This document shows positions 26,101 to 34,733 of a stretch of DNA of 40,774 nt, one piece after another (the stretch's first letter is position 1; each line of letters begins with the position of its first letter). A program made the translations under genes and the position numbers. The notes beneath the pieces were generated by a model, which was given only the letters and a program-made list of their open reading frames with translations, did not search any database and was not told the origin of the DNA. The DNA comes from Parabacteroides sp. ZJ-118 (GTDB lineage Bacteria; Bacteroidota; Bacteroidia; Bacteroidales; Tannerellaceae): the NCBI RefSeq assembly GCF_011038785.1, contig NZ_JAAKDT010000033.1, forward strand, positions 1 through 40,774. The letters run 5' to 3'.

Positions 26101-26611
26101 GACCTCCAAATATGACGGCAAGACCTACAACGACGGTGTTATCCCGGAAGGTATCATCCCGTCAGGCACCCAGATCACGCAACCGGATGGCTCGGTCTAT
26201 ACCGTAGGCTCGGGCGGCGTGTCTACAGCCGGACAATCGTATCAGGAATTGATCAACCAGGGCGTGATCGAGCCTACCCACGCTTCGGCCTGGACGTATC
26301 GGAACAACGCCTGGACCATGGCCGGACGTAATTATGGTGTAGTAAACGACTCTTGGGTGGAAGACTTGAACTATATCGCGCTGCGCGATATCTCGTTAAG
26401 TTATCGATTGCCCAGCACCGCTTGCGAGAAGATCAAGGCAAAGCATTGCGTGCTGACATTGAACGGACACAACTTGGGTTATTTATTGAACTCGCTGCCT
26501 AACAACATCAACCCGGAGTCTGTATCCGGTACGGCGGCGGCAGAGTTCCGTATCCGTTCGTTGACGGGTGTAACCTCAAGCTTTACATTCACGGTAAACG
26601 TAGGTTTCTAA
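23183..26611 (+). CDS. SusC/RagA-family TonB-dependent outer-membrane transporter (pair 2)
   Basis: 1142 aa from ATG 23183, chosen because it gives the same MLKNFKPVSLIL beginning as the divergent SusC; the ORF is open further up to 23150. Order: signal peptide ending near AYA-S, carboxypeptidase-regulatory-like domain, LDEVVVTALG TonB-box-like stretch, plug (VLKGAAATALYGSRGLNGAIVITTKSGK) and barrel ending FTFTVNVGF. It is about 90 residues longer than the other SusC, and beyond the N-terminal ~130 residues the two diverge strongly. It forms an operon with the SusD gene 36 bases downstream. Confidence 0.95.
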   Translation: MLKNFKPVSLILVAGAMALPASAYASLIPERLDVSISQQSGKVTGTVEDDFGPVAGASVVVKGTTNGTITDMDGNFTLEGVKDGDVIQISFIGYTTQEIVYNGQAINIKLAEDTQKLDEVVVTALGMKRSEKSLGYAMKEMKGDELNTNLINPVAALQGKVAGVEISGSDGGMFGSSKVQIRGASTLGKNNQPIYVIDGVILDNSIKEGNPDWDSNPNDYGNELKNLNPDDFESVSVLKGAAATALYGSRGLNGAIVITTKSGKSGQGLGINVSQSFGMDAITQVPSFQNEFGNGTVAGYVNYGDKDANGNYYIYDTFGQYPTNAEGQFSLMNDQGLSWGPAFDGRDVQYYDGSTRPYLPVKNNFRKAYQKGFSSNTNIAISGGNEKTTFYTSLSYKHVDGTTPNNSFDRLSFLGKATHMIHPKVKLEASMAFANSMPKNSPINLGENFASGTWGRSYDPSTAKDKYKGAHGGLANSSYGDEWGNMPGRGTWWDIYENEFQQKETSVRPNVKLNIDLLDWLKFNVEGSYNYYYTRFEEKRPGSGYANEGGYYRLGQTTKEQSNLNANFLFNKTFGDFTVNGFIRGEYYENFQQAQSMNTNGGLIAPNQYFIGNSKQTPSYSARIQDRKKMLSVAFQAGASWKDQFFLDVTGRNDWSSALVYADGHGTYSYFYPSVNGSWLITNTYRDQLPEWISFAKIRGSWAQVGNDTSPYIINSAYSINTSTLNGTNYYGMSLPGTMYDQNLKPERKNAWEIGLDWRFLNNRIGLDATYYKENTKNQIMEISVPSVSGIKRQMINAGNIQNQGVELALNTIPFQNKDWEWTLDFTWTKNMNKIVELHENVADYIVLAGDVAYGNYRIGSVAKVGSAYGTLMTDSYYKFDESSGLPMLVWTDGSRRAHYLRNEAEIVEIGSMIPDFLGSVSTGLKYKNWSLSVSLDMRFGGKVASYNSRYGTAYGFMEESLKGTPGHGGLSWTSKYDGKTYNDGVIPEGIIPSGTQITQPDGSVYTVGSGGVSTAGQSYQELINQGVIEPTHASAWTYRNNAWTMAGRNYGVVNDSWVEDLNYIALRDISLSYRLPSTACEKIKAKHCVLTLNGHNLGYLLNSLPNNINPESVSGTAAAEFRIRSLTGVTSSFTFTVNVGF

Positions 26612-26647
26612 ATTCATTCATTAACGCATAAAATAAAGAATAGAGAT

Positions 26648-28525
26648 ATGAGAAAATATCATCACATAACATCCTTGCTGCTGGCAGGTTCCTCTTTGTT
26701 GATGACCGGTTGCCAGGATGATTTCGCAGAATTGAACCAAGATCCCTCGGCAGTAACGAAAGGCGATATCAGCTATTTGTTCGCCCAAGGCGTTTTGGAC
26801 TTTGAGCCATCCGACTATACGTATTGGTTCTATAACGCAGACCAGATGTACCAATGGACACAGCTGCTGGTCAACACGGGTGGCGTGACATCCACCGTGT
26901 TCGACGGGGGTACGAATCCCGGGCTCAAAGCGATCGACGTATTGAAGTATGCCAACGAGATCAAGTATCTTCGCTCGCAGATGCCGGAAGAAGAGAGCCG
27001 CTTGTACGAGGCTTACGAGGCAGCCATCAATGTATTGTGCGCCTATATGGGAATCTTCGATTCCGATTTCATCGGGAACATACCCTATACGGAGGCCGCC
27101 CAAGCGTTGCACGGGGGTACGTTGACACCGAAGTACGACAGCGTGGAAAGCTTGTATAACTTATGGCTGAGCGATCTGGACGCGGCGATCGTCACCTTCA
27201 CGACGGCCCAGGACCAAGTATTCAGCGCGCAACAGGACGCGATCTATAACGGCCAGAAAGACAAATGGGCGAAATTGGCGAACTCATTGAAATTGAAAAT
27301 CGCCGCCCGTCTGATCTCGCAAGACCGCGCGAAAGCGCTCCAGATCGCGGAACAAGTGGCGCAAGCCTCTTGCGGCGTATTGGATGGCGAGGCCGATGAT
27401 TTCTTGTTCAACAAGGCTACCTATAATTCATCCAACCAGGATAAGACCTATCACTGGAACAACGGCGTCCTGCAAAGCGTGGGAGGATCGAAGACATTGA
27501 TCGACTTGATGGTAAACAACCGCGACCCGCGCGTCCGGTTCGTCTTCCAGAAGAATGATTGGAACTCCAAGGTCGTACAGTTGTTCTTCGATGCGGGCAA
27601 GCAGTCTCAAGTGCCCCACTATATCATGGAGAACATCGATTATACGGTGGGCGCTGACGGCAAATACAAATTCAACGCGTGGAAAGGCGCCGGCGAGCCG
27701 TGGGTACGCTACTACGGATTCCCGCTGGATTACAACGCCGGACAGCAAGCCGGTAAGTTTGGCGATTGGTTCAACTATTCCATCAATTGCAAGTACAACG
27801 ATGATTATACCTACATACCGTTCTCTGGCTTCCAGCAAGAGCTGGTGTATGGCCGGATCGATTTCACCTACCCGGTCGCCGCGGGAGATCCTGTCATCCA
27901 AGACGTTGAGGATAACCCCTGGTATGGTATGTATTTGACCACCGCCGAGGTGAACCTGTATCTCGCGGAGTTCAAGCTGTTGGGCGCGAATCTGCCCGGG
28001 TCCGCCCAAGGCTATTTCAACAAGGCGATCCGCGCTTCCGTCGAGGAATACGACCGTCTGGCTCGTTTGAACAAGATCCCGTACTACGGCACGACTTACA
28101 ATTACGACCCGCACGAGAAATCGATCGAATTGGTGGCCGGCGAGATCGACGAGATGATGTCTCACAAGGACTATCAGCTGACCGGAGACAAGGCCTCGGA
28201 TCTGGAGAAGGTATACATCCAGCAGATCCTGCACTTCCTGATGTCGCCGATCGACGCTTACGCGACCGCGCGTCGTTCGGGTGTGCCCAAGATCGGATCC
28301 TCCATCTTCCCGCGCATGGATTACAGCGCGCAGGGTTTCCCCGTGACCAAGATCCCGCGTCGGGTGGCGTTGAACGCGCCGTCGCCAACGGACTTGATGT
28401 ATGATGTCTTGAATCAGACTTACAAAGAGCAGGGCTTCAGCGTCGGCTCCGGCGATATCTTGAACAGCGAACGCATCTGGCAAGATATCAACGCGCCGCA
28501 ATGGGGCGCCGGTCCGGCCCTTTAA
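26648..28525 (+). CDS. SusD/RagB-family nutrient-binding outer-membrane lipoprotein (pair 2)
   Basis: 625 aa lipoprotein: MRKYHHITSLLLAGSSLLMTGC signal with lipidated Cys22, then QDDFAELNQDPSAV, the SusD-like_2 type N-terminus. It is the surface-exposed partner of the upstream SusC. The sequence is rich in Trp and Tyr, as expected for ligand-binding surfaces. Codon choice is more G/C-rich than in pair 1. A terminator follows, so this is a two-gene operon with no enzyme genes; the substrate is unknown. Confidence 0.93.
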   Translation: MRKYHHITSLLLAGSSLLMTGCQDDFAELNQDPSAVTKGDISYLFAQGVLDFEPSDYTYWFYNADQMYQWTQLLVNTGGVTSTVFDGGTNPGLKAIDVLKYANEIKYLRSQMPEEESRLYEAYEAAINVLCAYMGIFDSDFIGNIPYTEAAQALHGGTLTPKYDSVESLYNLWLSDLDAAIVTFTTAQDQVFSAQQDAIYNGQKDKWAKLANSLKLKIAARLISQDRAKALQIAEQVAQASCGVLDGEADDFLFNKATYNSSNQDKTYHWNNGVLQSVGGSKTLIDLMVNNRDPRVRFVFQKNDWNSKVVQLFFDAGKQSQVPHYIMENIDYTVGADGKYKFNAWKGAGEPWVRYYGFPLDYNAGQQAGKFGDWFNYSINCKYNDDYTYIPFSGFQQELVYGRIDFTYPVAAGDPVIQDVEDNPWYGMYLTTAEVNLYLAEFKLLGANLPGSAQGYFNKAIRASVEEYDRLARLNKIPYYGTTYNYDPHEKSIELVAGEIDEMMSHKDYQLTGDKASDLEKVYIQQILHFLMSPIDAYATARRSGVPKIGSSIFPRMDYSAQGFPVTKIPRRVALNAPSPTDLMYDVLNQTYKEQGFSVGSGDILNSERIWQDINAPQWGAGPAL

Positions 28526-28557
28526 TCCTTTAGCGGAGAGGGATCGTACTTAAAAAC

Positions 28558-28595
28558 AAGCAGGTCGGGAAACGGATGTTTTCCGACCTGCTTTC
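28558..28595 (+). terminator. Rho-independent terminator after susCD pair 2
   Basis: AAGCAGGTCGG (28558-28568) pairs with CCGACCTGCTT (28583-28593), followed by TCGTTTC. It may also serve the convergent M28 gene on the minus strand, where AAGCAGGTCGG...CCGACCTGCTT is followed by GTTTTTAAG. Confidence 0.8.
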
Positions 28596-28652
28596 GTTTC
28601 GCCCCCTCGCTCACCGCGCCGCCGCCCTACGGCGCGGTTTTCAGCGGTTCTC

Positions 28653-29657
28653 CTAAAATGTCTCCTCGTTCGCCATATACCACATGTTGAGGAAAGAGGC
28701 CTTCGTGATGTTCACCACCTTGTCCCAATTGATCCTTTCGGCATGGTCGCCGGGCAGGTGGTAATCCGGGTGCCCGTCGGTATGGTACCAGATGATCGGA
28801 ATGCCGATCCGGGCGAAGGGACCGTTGTCGCTCCCTCCCACGGGGTTGTCCCACGGACGGTAATCCGGCGTCAGGTTCAAGTTGTATTTCCGGATGTCGC
28901 TCTTCAGCCAATCGCCGAAAGCCGGGTGCGCCTCCGTGTAGAAATAGACCACGTGCGCGGGCTTCGCCTCATCATGGTTACGCCCGATCATGTCGAAATT
29001 CAAATAGCCTTTCACGTTCTTTATCTCCGGGAAGGAGCGGACAAAGGCTTTCGACCCGAGGAGCCCCTTCTCCTCGCCGTCCCAGAAGGCGAATATGACG
29101 GTCCGCTCCGGTTGCCGGCCCGCGGCGAGGAAAGCCCTCGCGATCTGCAAAACGGCGGAGACCCCGGAGGCGTTATCGTCCGCCCCGTTATAGATCGGGT
29201 CGCCGTCCAGCGCCGGGTCGATGCCCAGGTGGTCGTAATGGGCGCCGACAATCACGATCTCATCCGGGCGCTTCCCCTCGATCTTACCCAATATATTATT
29301 CAAGGATAGCTTCCGGAAAATGCCGGTCTGCTTGATCGCGGCCACCGAGTCCGGGTGGACCTGCCAACGGGCTCCCCTTTTCTGGCGTTCCAGGTGGTAG
29401 GCCTCGAACGGATGGTAATAGGAATCGCCCACGGGATCGATTCCCAGGGCCTTCAAGTTCGCCACGATATAATCGCCCGCCACGCGGCCGCCGCGGGAGC
29501 CGGCCTCGCGACCCTCCAGGTCATCATCGGCCAGGAAGCCGATATGCGCCTCGGCGGTCGACCGGTTTATTACGTCCAAACCCCTCTTCTCCGGGCTCTC
29601 TGCCCAAAGAGCCGTACCGAATGCCAGCGACATTACGAGTAATCCTGCTTTTTTCAT
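28653..29657 (-). CDS. Secreted M28-family zinc aminopeptidase
   Basis: 334 aa from the ATG at 29657 (MKKAGLL...ALWA-ES signal peptide); the ORF is open 3 codons further to 29666. The M28 di-zinc ligands are all visible: His in GAHYDH, bridging Asp in GADDNASG, Glu-Glu in WDGEEKG, Asp in NFDMIGRN and the late His in WYHTDGHPDYHLPGDH. It should release N-terminal amino acids from peptides in the periplasm or outside. A single-gene unit convergent with susCD pair 2. No lipobox is seen. Confidence 0.93.
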   Translation of the reverse strand: MKKAGLLVMSLAFGTALWAESPEKRGLDVINRSTAEAHIGFLADDDLEGREAGSRGGRVAGDYIVANLKALGIDPVGDSYYHPFEAYHLERQKRGARWQVHPDSVAAIKQTGIFRKLSLNNILGKIEGKRPDEIVIVGAHYDHLGIDPALDGDPIYNGADDNASGVSAVLQIARAFLAAGRQPERTVIFAFWDGEEKGLLGSKAFVRSFPEIKNVKGYLNFDMIGRNHDEAKPAHVVYFYTEAHPAFGDWLKSDIRKYNLNLTPDYRPWDNPVGGSDNGPFARIGIPIIWYHTDGHPDYHLPGDHAERINWDKVVNITKASFLNMWYMANEETF

Positions 29658-29789
29658 CGTTGTCATGTTCTAATGATTCTTGTTTTTGTTTTTTCATCCA
29701 CAAATATAGGTAATTTCCCGGATAACGCGAAGGAGCAGGGAGGGGGAAGGTAGGTTTAATTCTTTACGTCGGGGGAGAGACGCGGCCTT

Positions 29790-29951
29790 TCAGTTCTTGT
29801 CCGCGTCTACACGTATCTCGCTCATCAGGCGACGGATCTCAGCGCTTAATCGCTGACTCATGGCGCCGTTGCCGGTCGACCGGTAACGATCCGCTTGATA
29901 ACGCAACATCGCTAAAGCACGCATGCTTTTCTCTTTTTCTCTCATCATCAT
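29790..29951 (-). CDS. Small basic hypothetical protein, 53 aa
   Basis: An ORF of 53 codons starting MMMREKEKSMRALAMLRYQA and ending VDADKN. The composition is coding-like: alternating charged and hydrophobic residues fit one or two amphipathic helices, net basic, no Cys. The start could be any of the three consecutive ATGs (29951, 29948, 29945). A -7-like TATATTCG lies ~83 bases upstream (30041-30034). It stands alone between the M28 peptidase and the HAD phosphatase on the same strand. I do not recognise the family. Confidence 0.55.
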   Translation of the reverse strand: MMMREKEKSMRALAMLRYQADRYRSTGNGAMSQRLSAEIRRLMSEIRVDADKN

Positions 29952-30033
29952 ACTCTTTTTGTTTTACGCTTCCCGCGCTTGGAAAGCCAGTTAATAACTA
30001 ATCCTAAAACGATCTTTCTCTCTTAAACCGTCG

Positions 30034-30041
30034 CGAATATA
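30034..30041 (-). promoter_or_regulatory. -7 element upstream of the 53-aa ORF
   Basis: Minus strand TATATTCG followed by CGACGG; a TTG lies 16 bases upstream. It supports independent expression of the small ORF. Confidence 0.4.
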
Positions 30042-30138
30042 ACCGTTTTATTCAAAACAATGTTGTAGAACATATGAAAATATTTCGTTTTTTCGATTAT
30101 TTATGACTCGTGCAAATAAGTCTGAACCGGCCGGGCGC

Positions 30139-30921
30139 TCATTCAGCGATCAGGCCGAAGTGCCTCAGGGCGTTCCAGACGCCATCGTCATCCACGGAGT
30201 CGGTCACGTAATCCGCCGCCGCTTTCACCGCGTCGCCGGCGTTGCCCATCGCCACCCCGATCCCGGCATGGCGAAGCATGGCGCTGTCGTTGCCGCCATC
30301 GCCAAAGGCCATCGTCTCGCGGAGCGAGATCCCGTAATACGCGATGATCTTGTCGATCCCCACCGCCTTGCTGCTGCCCCGCGGCACGACGTCCGCGAAC
30401 AGCGGGTTCCAGCGCGTGGCCTCGCAATGCGGCAGGACGGACAGGATGCGCTCCTCCTGGGCGGGAGAGAAAAAGGCGATCAGCTGGTACACCTCCTTCC
30501 CGCCGTTGCCGCGCAAGGGGCGCGCGGGGGGATGGGGGAAGTCCAGCATGCCGTAAAGCTGCCGCGCGGAGTCGTCCACGTAGTTCTGGTAGATCCCGTC
30601 TTCCTCCACCAAGGCGCACGGGAACTCCTCCACCTCCTCCTGATAGCGGATCAACGCCGCTATATCCTCCGGCGGGATCGGGTGTTTGTAGATTACCCGC
30701 TCTTTCCCGGCCAGGCAATAGCCTCCGTTCAAGGTTACATAGCCGTCGAAGACTTGCGTCCCGAGGTTATTGATCGACCGCGCCTGGCGGCCGGTGGCGA
30801 TGAAAACCTTGATCCCCTTTTCCCGCAACCGGTCCAAGGCGCGGGCCGCGGAGTCCGGCAGTTTATGCGTCTTGAAACTTACCAACGTACCGTCAATGTC
30901 AAAAAATACCGCCTTAATCAT
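30139..30921 (-). CDS. Cof-type HAD-IIB family phosphatase
   Basis: 260 aa from the ATG at 30921 (MIKAVFFDIDGTLVSF); the ORF is open 8 codons further. HAD motif I is DIDGT (nucleophile Asp8, acid Asp10), motif II lies in KVFIATGRQ, and motif IV is MAFGDGGNDSAMLRHAGIGVAMGNA. The C2-type cap lies between. These cytosolic enzymes dephosphorylate sugar phosphates, FMN or similar metabolites; the substrate cannot be deduced. The gene is visibly more G/C-rich than its neighbours (about 73% in 30481-30540). Confidence 0.93.
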   Translation of the reverse strand: MIKAVFFDIDGTLVSFKTHKLPDSAARALDRLREKGIKVFIATGRQARSINNLGTQVFDGYVTLNGGYCLAGKERVIYKHPIPPEDIAALIRYQEEVEEFPCALVEEDGIYQNYVDDSARQLYGMLDFPHPPARPLRGNGGKEVYQLIAFFSPAQEERILSVLPHCEATRWNPLFADVVPRGSSKAVGIDKIIAYYGISLRETMAFGDGGNDSAMLRHAGIGVAMGNAGDAVKAAADYVTDSVDDDGVWNALRHFGLIAE

Positions 30922-30942
30922 ATCGTTATCCTGTTTTGGGGG

Positions 30943-30950
30943 CAAAGATA
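30943..30950 (-). promoter_or_regulatory. -7 element of the HAD phosphatase promoter
   Basis: Minus strand TATCTTTG, 21 bases before the chosen start. It supports 30921 rather than the longer start at 30945. No clear -33. Confidence 0.5.
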
Positions 30951-31071
30951 AAACATCCTGTCCTATTTCCCGCGCGTATCGCTTGCCGGGCGGGGCTTTT
31001 TATCGCATATCTCCCGCCTTGCGACAGGCCCGCTCGTTCGCGAGGGTAACGTTTTCCGCGCTGCCGAGCAA

Positions 31072-31112
31072 GAAAAAAAGGCGGTGCCTTCTCCGTCTCC
31101 GGAGGCACCGCC
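31072..31112 (-). terminator. Rho-independent terminator after nifJ
   Basis: On the minus strand GGCGGTGCC (31112-31104) pairs with GGCACCGCC (31088-31080) and is followed by TTTTTTTCTT, with a 15-base loop. Confidence 0.9.
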
Positions 31113-31143
31113 CTCATGCTGCTCTAAAGGAGCTGTTCTATAA

Positions 31144-34100
31144 TCAAGCCTCTACATCCCAATTCTCGGCGGCCATGCGCTTGTAGCTGCGCAGACGCCA
31201 TTTCGCGTTCTCCTCGGCGGCAGCGAACAACTCGGCGGCCTCCTGCGGATATTGCTTCATGACGGAAGCGAAACGGACCTCCCCCTTCAGGAAGTCTTGG
31301 AACTTGCTCCAATCCGGCTCCTTGCTGTCCAAGGTGAACGGGTTCTTGCCCTCTGCCTCCAAGGCCGGGTTGTAGCGCCACAAGTGCCAGTAACCGCACG
31401 CTACGGCCTCTTTCTCCTCGGCTTGCGACTTGCCCATACCCTTCTTCAGGCCGTGGTTGATACAAGGCGCGTAAGCGATGATCAGGGAGGGACCGTCGTA
31501 AGCCTCCGCCTCGCGGATCGCCTTCAAGGTCTGCGCCTGGTCGGCGCCCATGGCCACCTGGGCCACGTATACATAGCCGTAAGTGGTAGCCATCAAGCCC
31601 AGGTCTTTCTTACGTACCCGCTTGCCGGCGGCGGCGAACTTGGCGATCGCGCCCACCGGAGTCGCCTTGGAGGACTGACCGCCCGTGTTGGAGTACACCT
31701 CCGTATCCAATACCAGGATATTGACATTCTTGCCGGAGGCGATCACGTGGTCCAGACCGCCGTAACCGATATCGTAAGAGGCGCCGTCGCCACCGATGAT
31801 CCATTGCGAACGTTTCACCAGGAAGTGAGACAGCTCCTTGATCTGGGCGCAAACCGGACAACCCTCCTGGATGCCCTGCTCGACGAATGCCATTACCCGC
31901 GGGGCCAGTTCCTTCGTCTTCTCGGCGTCGTTCTGATTGGCGATCCAGGCGGCGGCTATCTCCTTGGCCTCGGCCGGGGCATGCTCGCCCGCGGTGACCT
32001 GTCGCAACAAACCCTCCAGACGCTTACGCATCTTCTCGTTCGCCAATTCCATACCCAGGCCGAACTCGCAGAAGTCCTCGAACAGGGAGTTCGCCCAAGC
32101 GGGTCCTTGCCCCTTCTCGTTCGTGGTATAAGGCGTGGAAGGAACCGATCCGGAGTAGATGGAAGAGCATCCGGTAGCGTTGGCCACCATCTCGCGGTCG
32201 CCGAACAACTGGGTGATCAGCTTCACGTACGGCGTCTCGCCGCAACCGGAGCAGGCGCCGGAGAACTCGAACAACGGGGTCGCGAACTGCGAGTTCTTCA
32301 CGTTGGACTTGATGTCTACCAACTCTTGCTTGGAGGAGACGTTCGCCACGCAGTAGCTCCAGTTATCGGCCTCGGCCAGCTGGCCTTCCAGCGGAACCAT
32401 CGACAAGGCCTTGTTGCCCTTGAATCCCGGGCAGATATCCGCGCAGTTGCCGCAACCCAGACAGTCGAGCACGTCGACCTGCATGCGGAACTTCATGCCC
32501 TTCAGCGCGGCCGGGGCCTTCACGTCTAACATCGCGAAGCCGGCGCCCTGCTGCTCCTCGTCGTTCAACACGAACGGACGGATAGCGGCGTGAGGACAGA
32601 CGTAGGCGCATTGGTTACACTGGATACAGTTCGCCTCATTCCATGCCGGGACGAAAGCGGCCACGCCGCGTTTCTCGTATTTAGCGGTGCCCGGGTGCCA
32701 GGTACCGTCTTCGATGCCCTTGAAAGCGGAGACCTTCAACAGGTCGCCATCCTGCGCGTTGATCGGGCGGACCACCTCGTTGATGAACGCCGGGTCGTTG
32801 TTCGCGGCCGCCTCGTCATCCGGGAGGTTGGCCCACGCGGGATCCACCGTCAGTTGGTTATACTCGCCACCGCGGTCTACCGCGGCGTAGTTCTTGTTCA
32901 CCACGTCCTCGCCCTTCTTGCCGTACGACTTCACGATGAACTTCTTCATCTGCTCGATCGCCAGGTCAACAGGGATGACCCCCGTGATGCGGAAAAAAGC
33001 CGACTGCAGGATCGTATTGGTACGGTTGCCCAAACCGATCTCCAGGGCGATCTGTGTCGCGTTGATATAATATACCGTGATGTTCTTCTGGGCGAAGTAA
33101 CGTTTCACGCGGTTCGGCAGGTGCTTGGCCAACTCCTCGGCGCCCCAGACGGTGTTCAGCAAGAAGGTACCGTTCTCGCGCAAGCCGCGGGTCACGTCGT
33201 ACATGCGCAAATAGGCCTGGACGTGGCAAGCCACGAAGTTCGGCGTATTCACCAGATAGGTAGAACGGATCGGATGATCGCCGAAACGCAGGTGCGAACA
33301 GGTGAAACCGCCCGACTTCTTGGAGTCGTACGAGAAATAGGCCTGACAGTATTTATCCGTGTTATCACCGATGATCTTCACGGAGTTCTTGTTGGCGCCT
33401 ACCGTACCGTCGGCACCCAAGCCGTAGAACTTCGCCTCGAACATCCCCTCGCCGCCCAGGGCGATCTCCTCCTTCTGAGGCAGGGAGGTGAAGGTCACGT
33501 CATCCACGATACCGATCGTGAAATGGTTCTTCGGCATCGGCAACGCCAAGTTCTCGAATACGGAAAGGATCTGGGCCGGAGTCGTATCCTTGGAGCCCAA
33601 ACCGTAACGGCCGCCTACGATCACCGGGGCATCCTCCCGGCCATAGAAGCAGTCTTTCACGTCCAGATACAACGGCTCGCCGTTAGCGCCCGGCTCTTTC
33701 GTGCGATCCAATACGGCGACGCGCTTGGCCGTCTTAGGCACGGCGGCCAGGAAATGCTTGGCCGAGAAGGGACGATACAAGTGAACGGATACCAAGCCGA
33801 CCTTCTCGCCCTTGGCCGTCAGGTAGTCGATCGCCTCGCGTGCGGCTTCCGTGACGGAACCCATGGCGATGATCACGCGCTCAGCATCTTCCGCTCCGTA
33901 GTAATCGAACAAACCGTGCTTGCGGCCCGTGATCTTGGAGATCTCGTTCATATACTCCTCCACGATAGCGGGAACTGCCTCGTAGTACGTGTTGGAAGAT
34001 TCTCTGTGCTGGAAGAAGTGATCGGGGTTCTCGGCCATACCGCGGGCGACCGGTCGCTCCGGATTCAAGGCGCGGGCACGGAACTCGGCCAAGGCCTTCC

Positions 34101-34695
34101 GGTCGATCAGCGGAGCCAGGTCGTCATTCTCCAGCGCCTCGATCTTCTGGATCTCGTGAGAGGTACGGAAACCGTCGAAGAAGTTCACGAACGGCACGCG
34201 AGACTTGATCGTGGCCAAGTGAGCGACACCGGCCAAGTCCATCACCTCCTGTACGGAACCCTCGGCCAACATGGCGAAACCGGTCTGGCGGGCAGACATC
34301 ACGTCTTGATGGTCGCCGAAGATACACAACGCGTGAGAAGCCAATGTACGGGCGGATACGTGGAAAACGCAAGGCAGCAATTCTCCGGCGATCTTGTACA
34401 TGTTCGGAATCATCAGCAACAAGCCTTGGGAGGCCGTGTAAGTTGTTGTCAAGGCACCTGCTTGCAGTGAACCGTGAACAGCACCCGCTGCGCCACCCTC
34501 TGATTGCATTTCCTGTACCATTACGGTCTCGCCGAAAATATTCTTACGGCCGGCCGCAGCCCATTCATCTACATACTCAGCCATCGTAGACGATGGAGTG
34601 ATGGGGTAAATCGCGGCTACCTCGCTGAACATATACGAGATATGGGCAGCGGCCTGATTACCATCACAGGTTAAAAATTTCTTCTGTTTTGTCAT
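31144..34695 (-). CDS. nifJ: Pyruvate:ferredoxin (flavodoxin) oxidoreductase
   Basis: 1183 aa from ATG 34695 (MTKQKKFLTCDGNQAAAHISYMFSEVAAIYPITPSS); the longer ORF reading adds 21 residues that overlap the preceding gene. It is the single-chain enzyme converting pyruvate and CoA to acetyl-CoA and CO2 with reduction of ferredoxin, central to anaerobic metabolism. Domains I-VI are present: the N-terminal pyrimidine-binding domain with YPITPSS, the gamma domain (GADGTVGANKNSVKII), two 4Fe-4S clusters (CIQCNQCAYVCP and CLGCGNCADICP) and the TPP site (GCSGCGET; GDGASYDIGYGGLDH). Length is normal. It lies 38 bases after an AAA_14 gene on the same strand. Confidence 0.97.
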   Translation of the reverse strand: MTKQKKFLTCDGNQAAAHISYMFSEVAAIYPITPSSTMAEYVDEWAAAGRKNIFGETVMVQEMQSEGGAAGAVHGSLQAGALTTTYTASQGLLLMIPNMYKIAGELLPCVFHVSARTLASHALCIFGDHQDVMSARQTGFAMLAEGSVQEVMDLAGVAHLATIKSRVPFVNFFDGFRTSHEIQKIEALENDDLAPLIDRKALAEFRARALNPERPVARGMAENPDHFFQHRESSNTYYEAVPAIVEEYMNEISKITGRKHGLFDYYGAEDAERVIIAMGSVTEAAREAIDYLTAKGEKVGLVSVHLYRPFSAKHFLAAVPKTAKRVAVLDRTKEPGANGEPLYLDVKDCFYGREDAPVIVGGRYGLGSKDTTPAQILSVFENLALPMPKNHFTIGIVDDVTFTSLPQKEEIALGGEGMFEAKFYGLGADGTVGANKNSVKIIGDNTDKYCQAYFSYDSKKSGGFTCSHLRFGDHPIRSTYLVNTPNFVACHVQAYLRMYDVTRGLRENGTFLLNTVWGAEELAKHLPNRVKRYFAQKNITVYYINATQIALEIGLGNRTNTILQSAFFRITGVIPVDLAIEQMKKFIVKSYGKKGEDVVNKNYAAVDRGGEYNQLTVDPAWANLPDDEAAANNDPAFINEVVRPINAQDGDLLKVSAFKGIEDGTWHPGTAKYEKRGVAAFVPAWNEANCIQCNQCAYVCPHAAIRPFVLNDEEQQGAGFAMLDVKAPAALKGMKFRMQVDVLDCLGCGNCADICPGFKGNKALSMVPLEGQLAEADNWSYCVANVSSKQELVDIKSNVKNSQFATPLFEFSGACSGCGETPYVKLITQLFGDREMVANATGCSSIYSGSVPSTPYTTNEKGQGPAWANSLFEDFCEFGLGMELANEKMRKRLEGLLRQVTAGEHAPAEAKEIAAAWIANQNDAEKTKELAPRVMAFVEQGIQEGCPVCAQIKELSHFLVKRSQWIIGGDGASYDIGYGGLDHVIASGKNVNILVLDTEVYSNTGGQSSKATPVGAIAKFAAAGKRVRKKDLGLMATTYGYVYVAQVAMGADQAQTLKAIREAEAYDGPSLIIAYAPCINHGLKKGMGKSQAEEKEAVACGYWHLWRYNPALEAEGKNPFTLDSKEPDWSKFQDFLKGEVRFASVMKQYPQEAAELFAAAEENAKWRLRSYKRMAAENWDVEA

Positions 34696-34733
34696 AGACC
34701 TAAAAACTATTAGTATTAAAAAAATATCCTTAC

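Noticed and set aside
27428-28501. 357-codon open frame opposite the SusD gene of pair 2
   Set aside because: A mirror of the SusD coding frame with low-complexity composition; no promoter or start context.
13024-28525. One large polysaccharide utilization locus linking the GH92 enzyme to the SusCD pairs
   Set aside because: tatAC and fabD, with terminators and opposite orientations, lie between; no shared regulation can be seen.
30103-30951. 282-codon plus-strand frame opposite the HAD phosphatase
   Set aside because: An antisense shadow caused by the high GC content; the HAD protein on the other strand has all its motifs.
32590-34470. 626-codon open frame on the plus strand opposite nifJ (and a 425-codon one at 31252-32529)
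   Set aside because: It is antisense to a fully conserved nifJ; the translation is Arg/His/Leu/Gln-rich with no domains, a by-product of nifJ codon bias.
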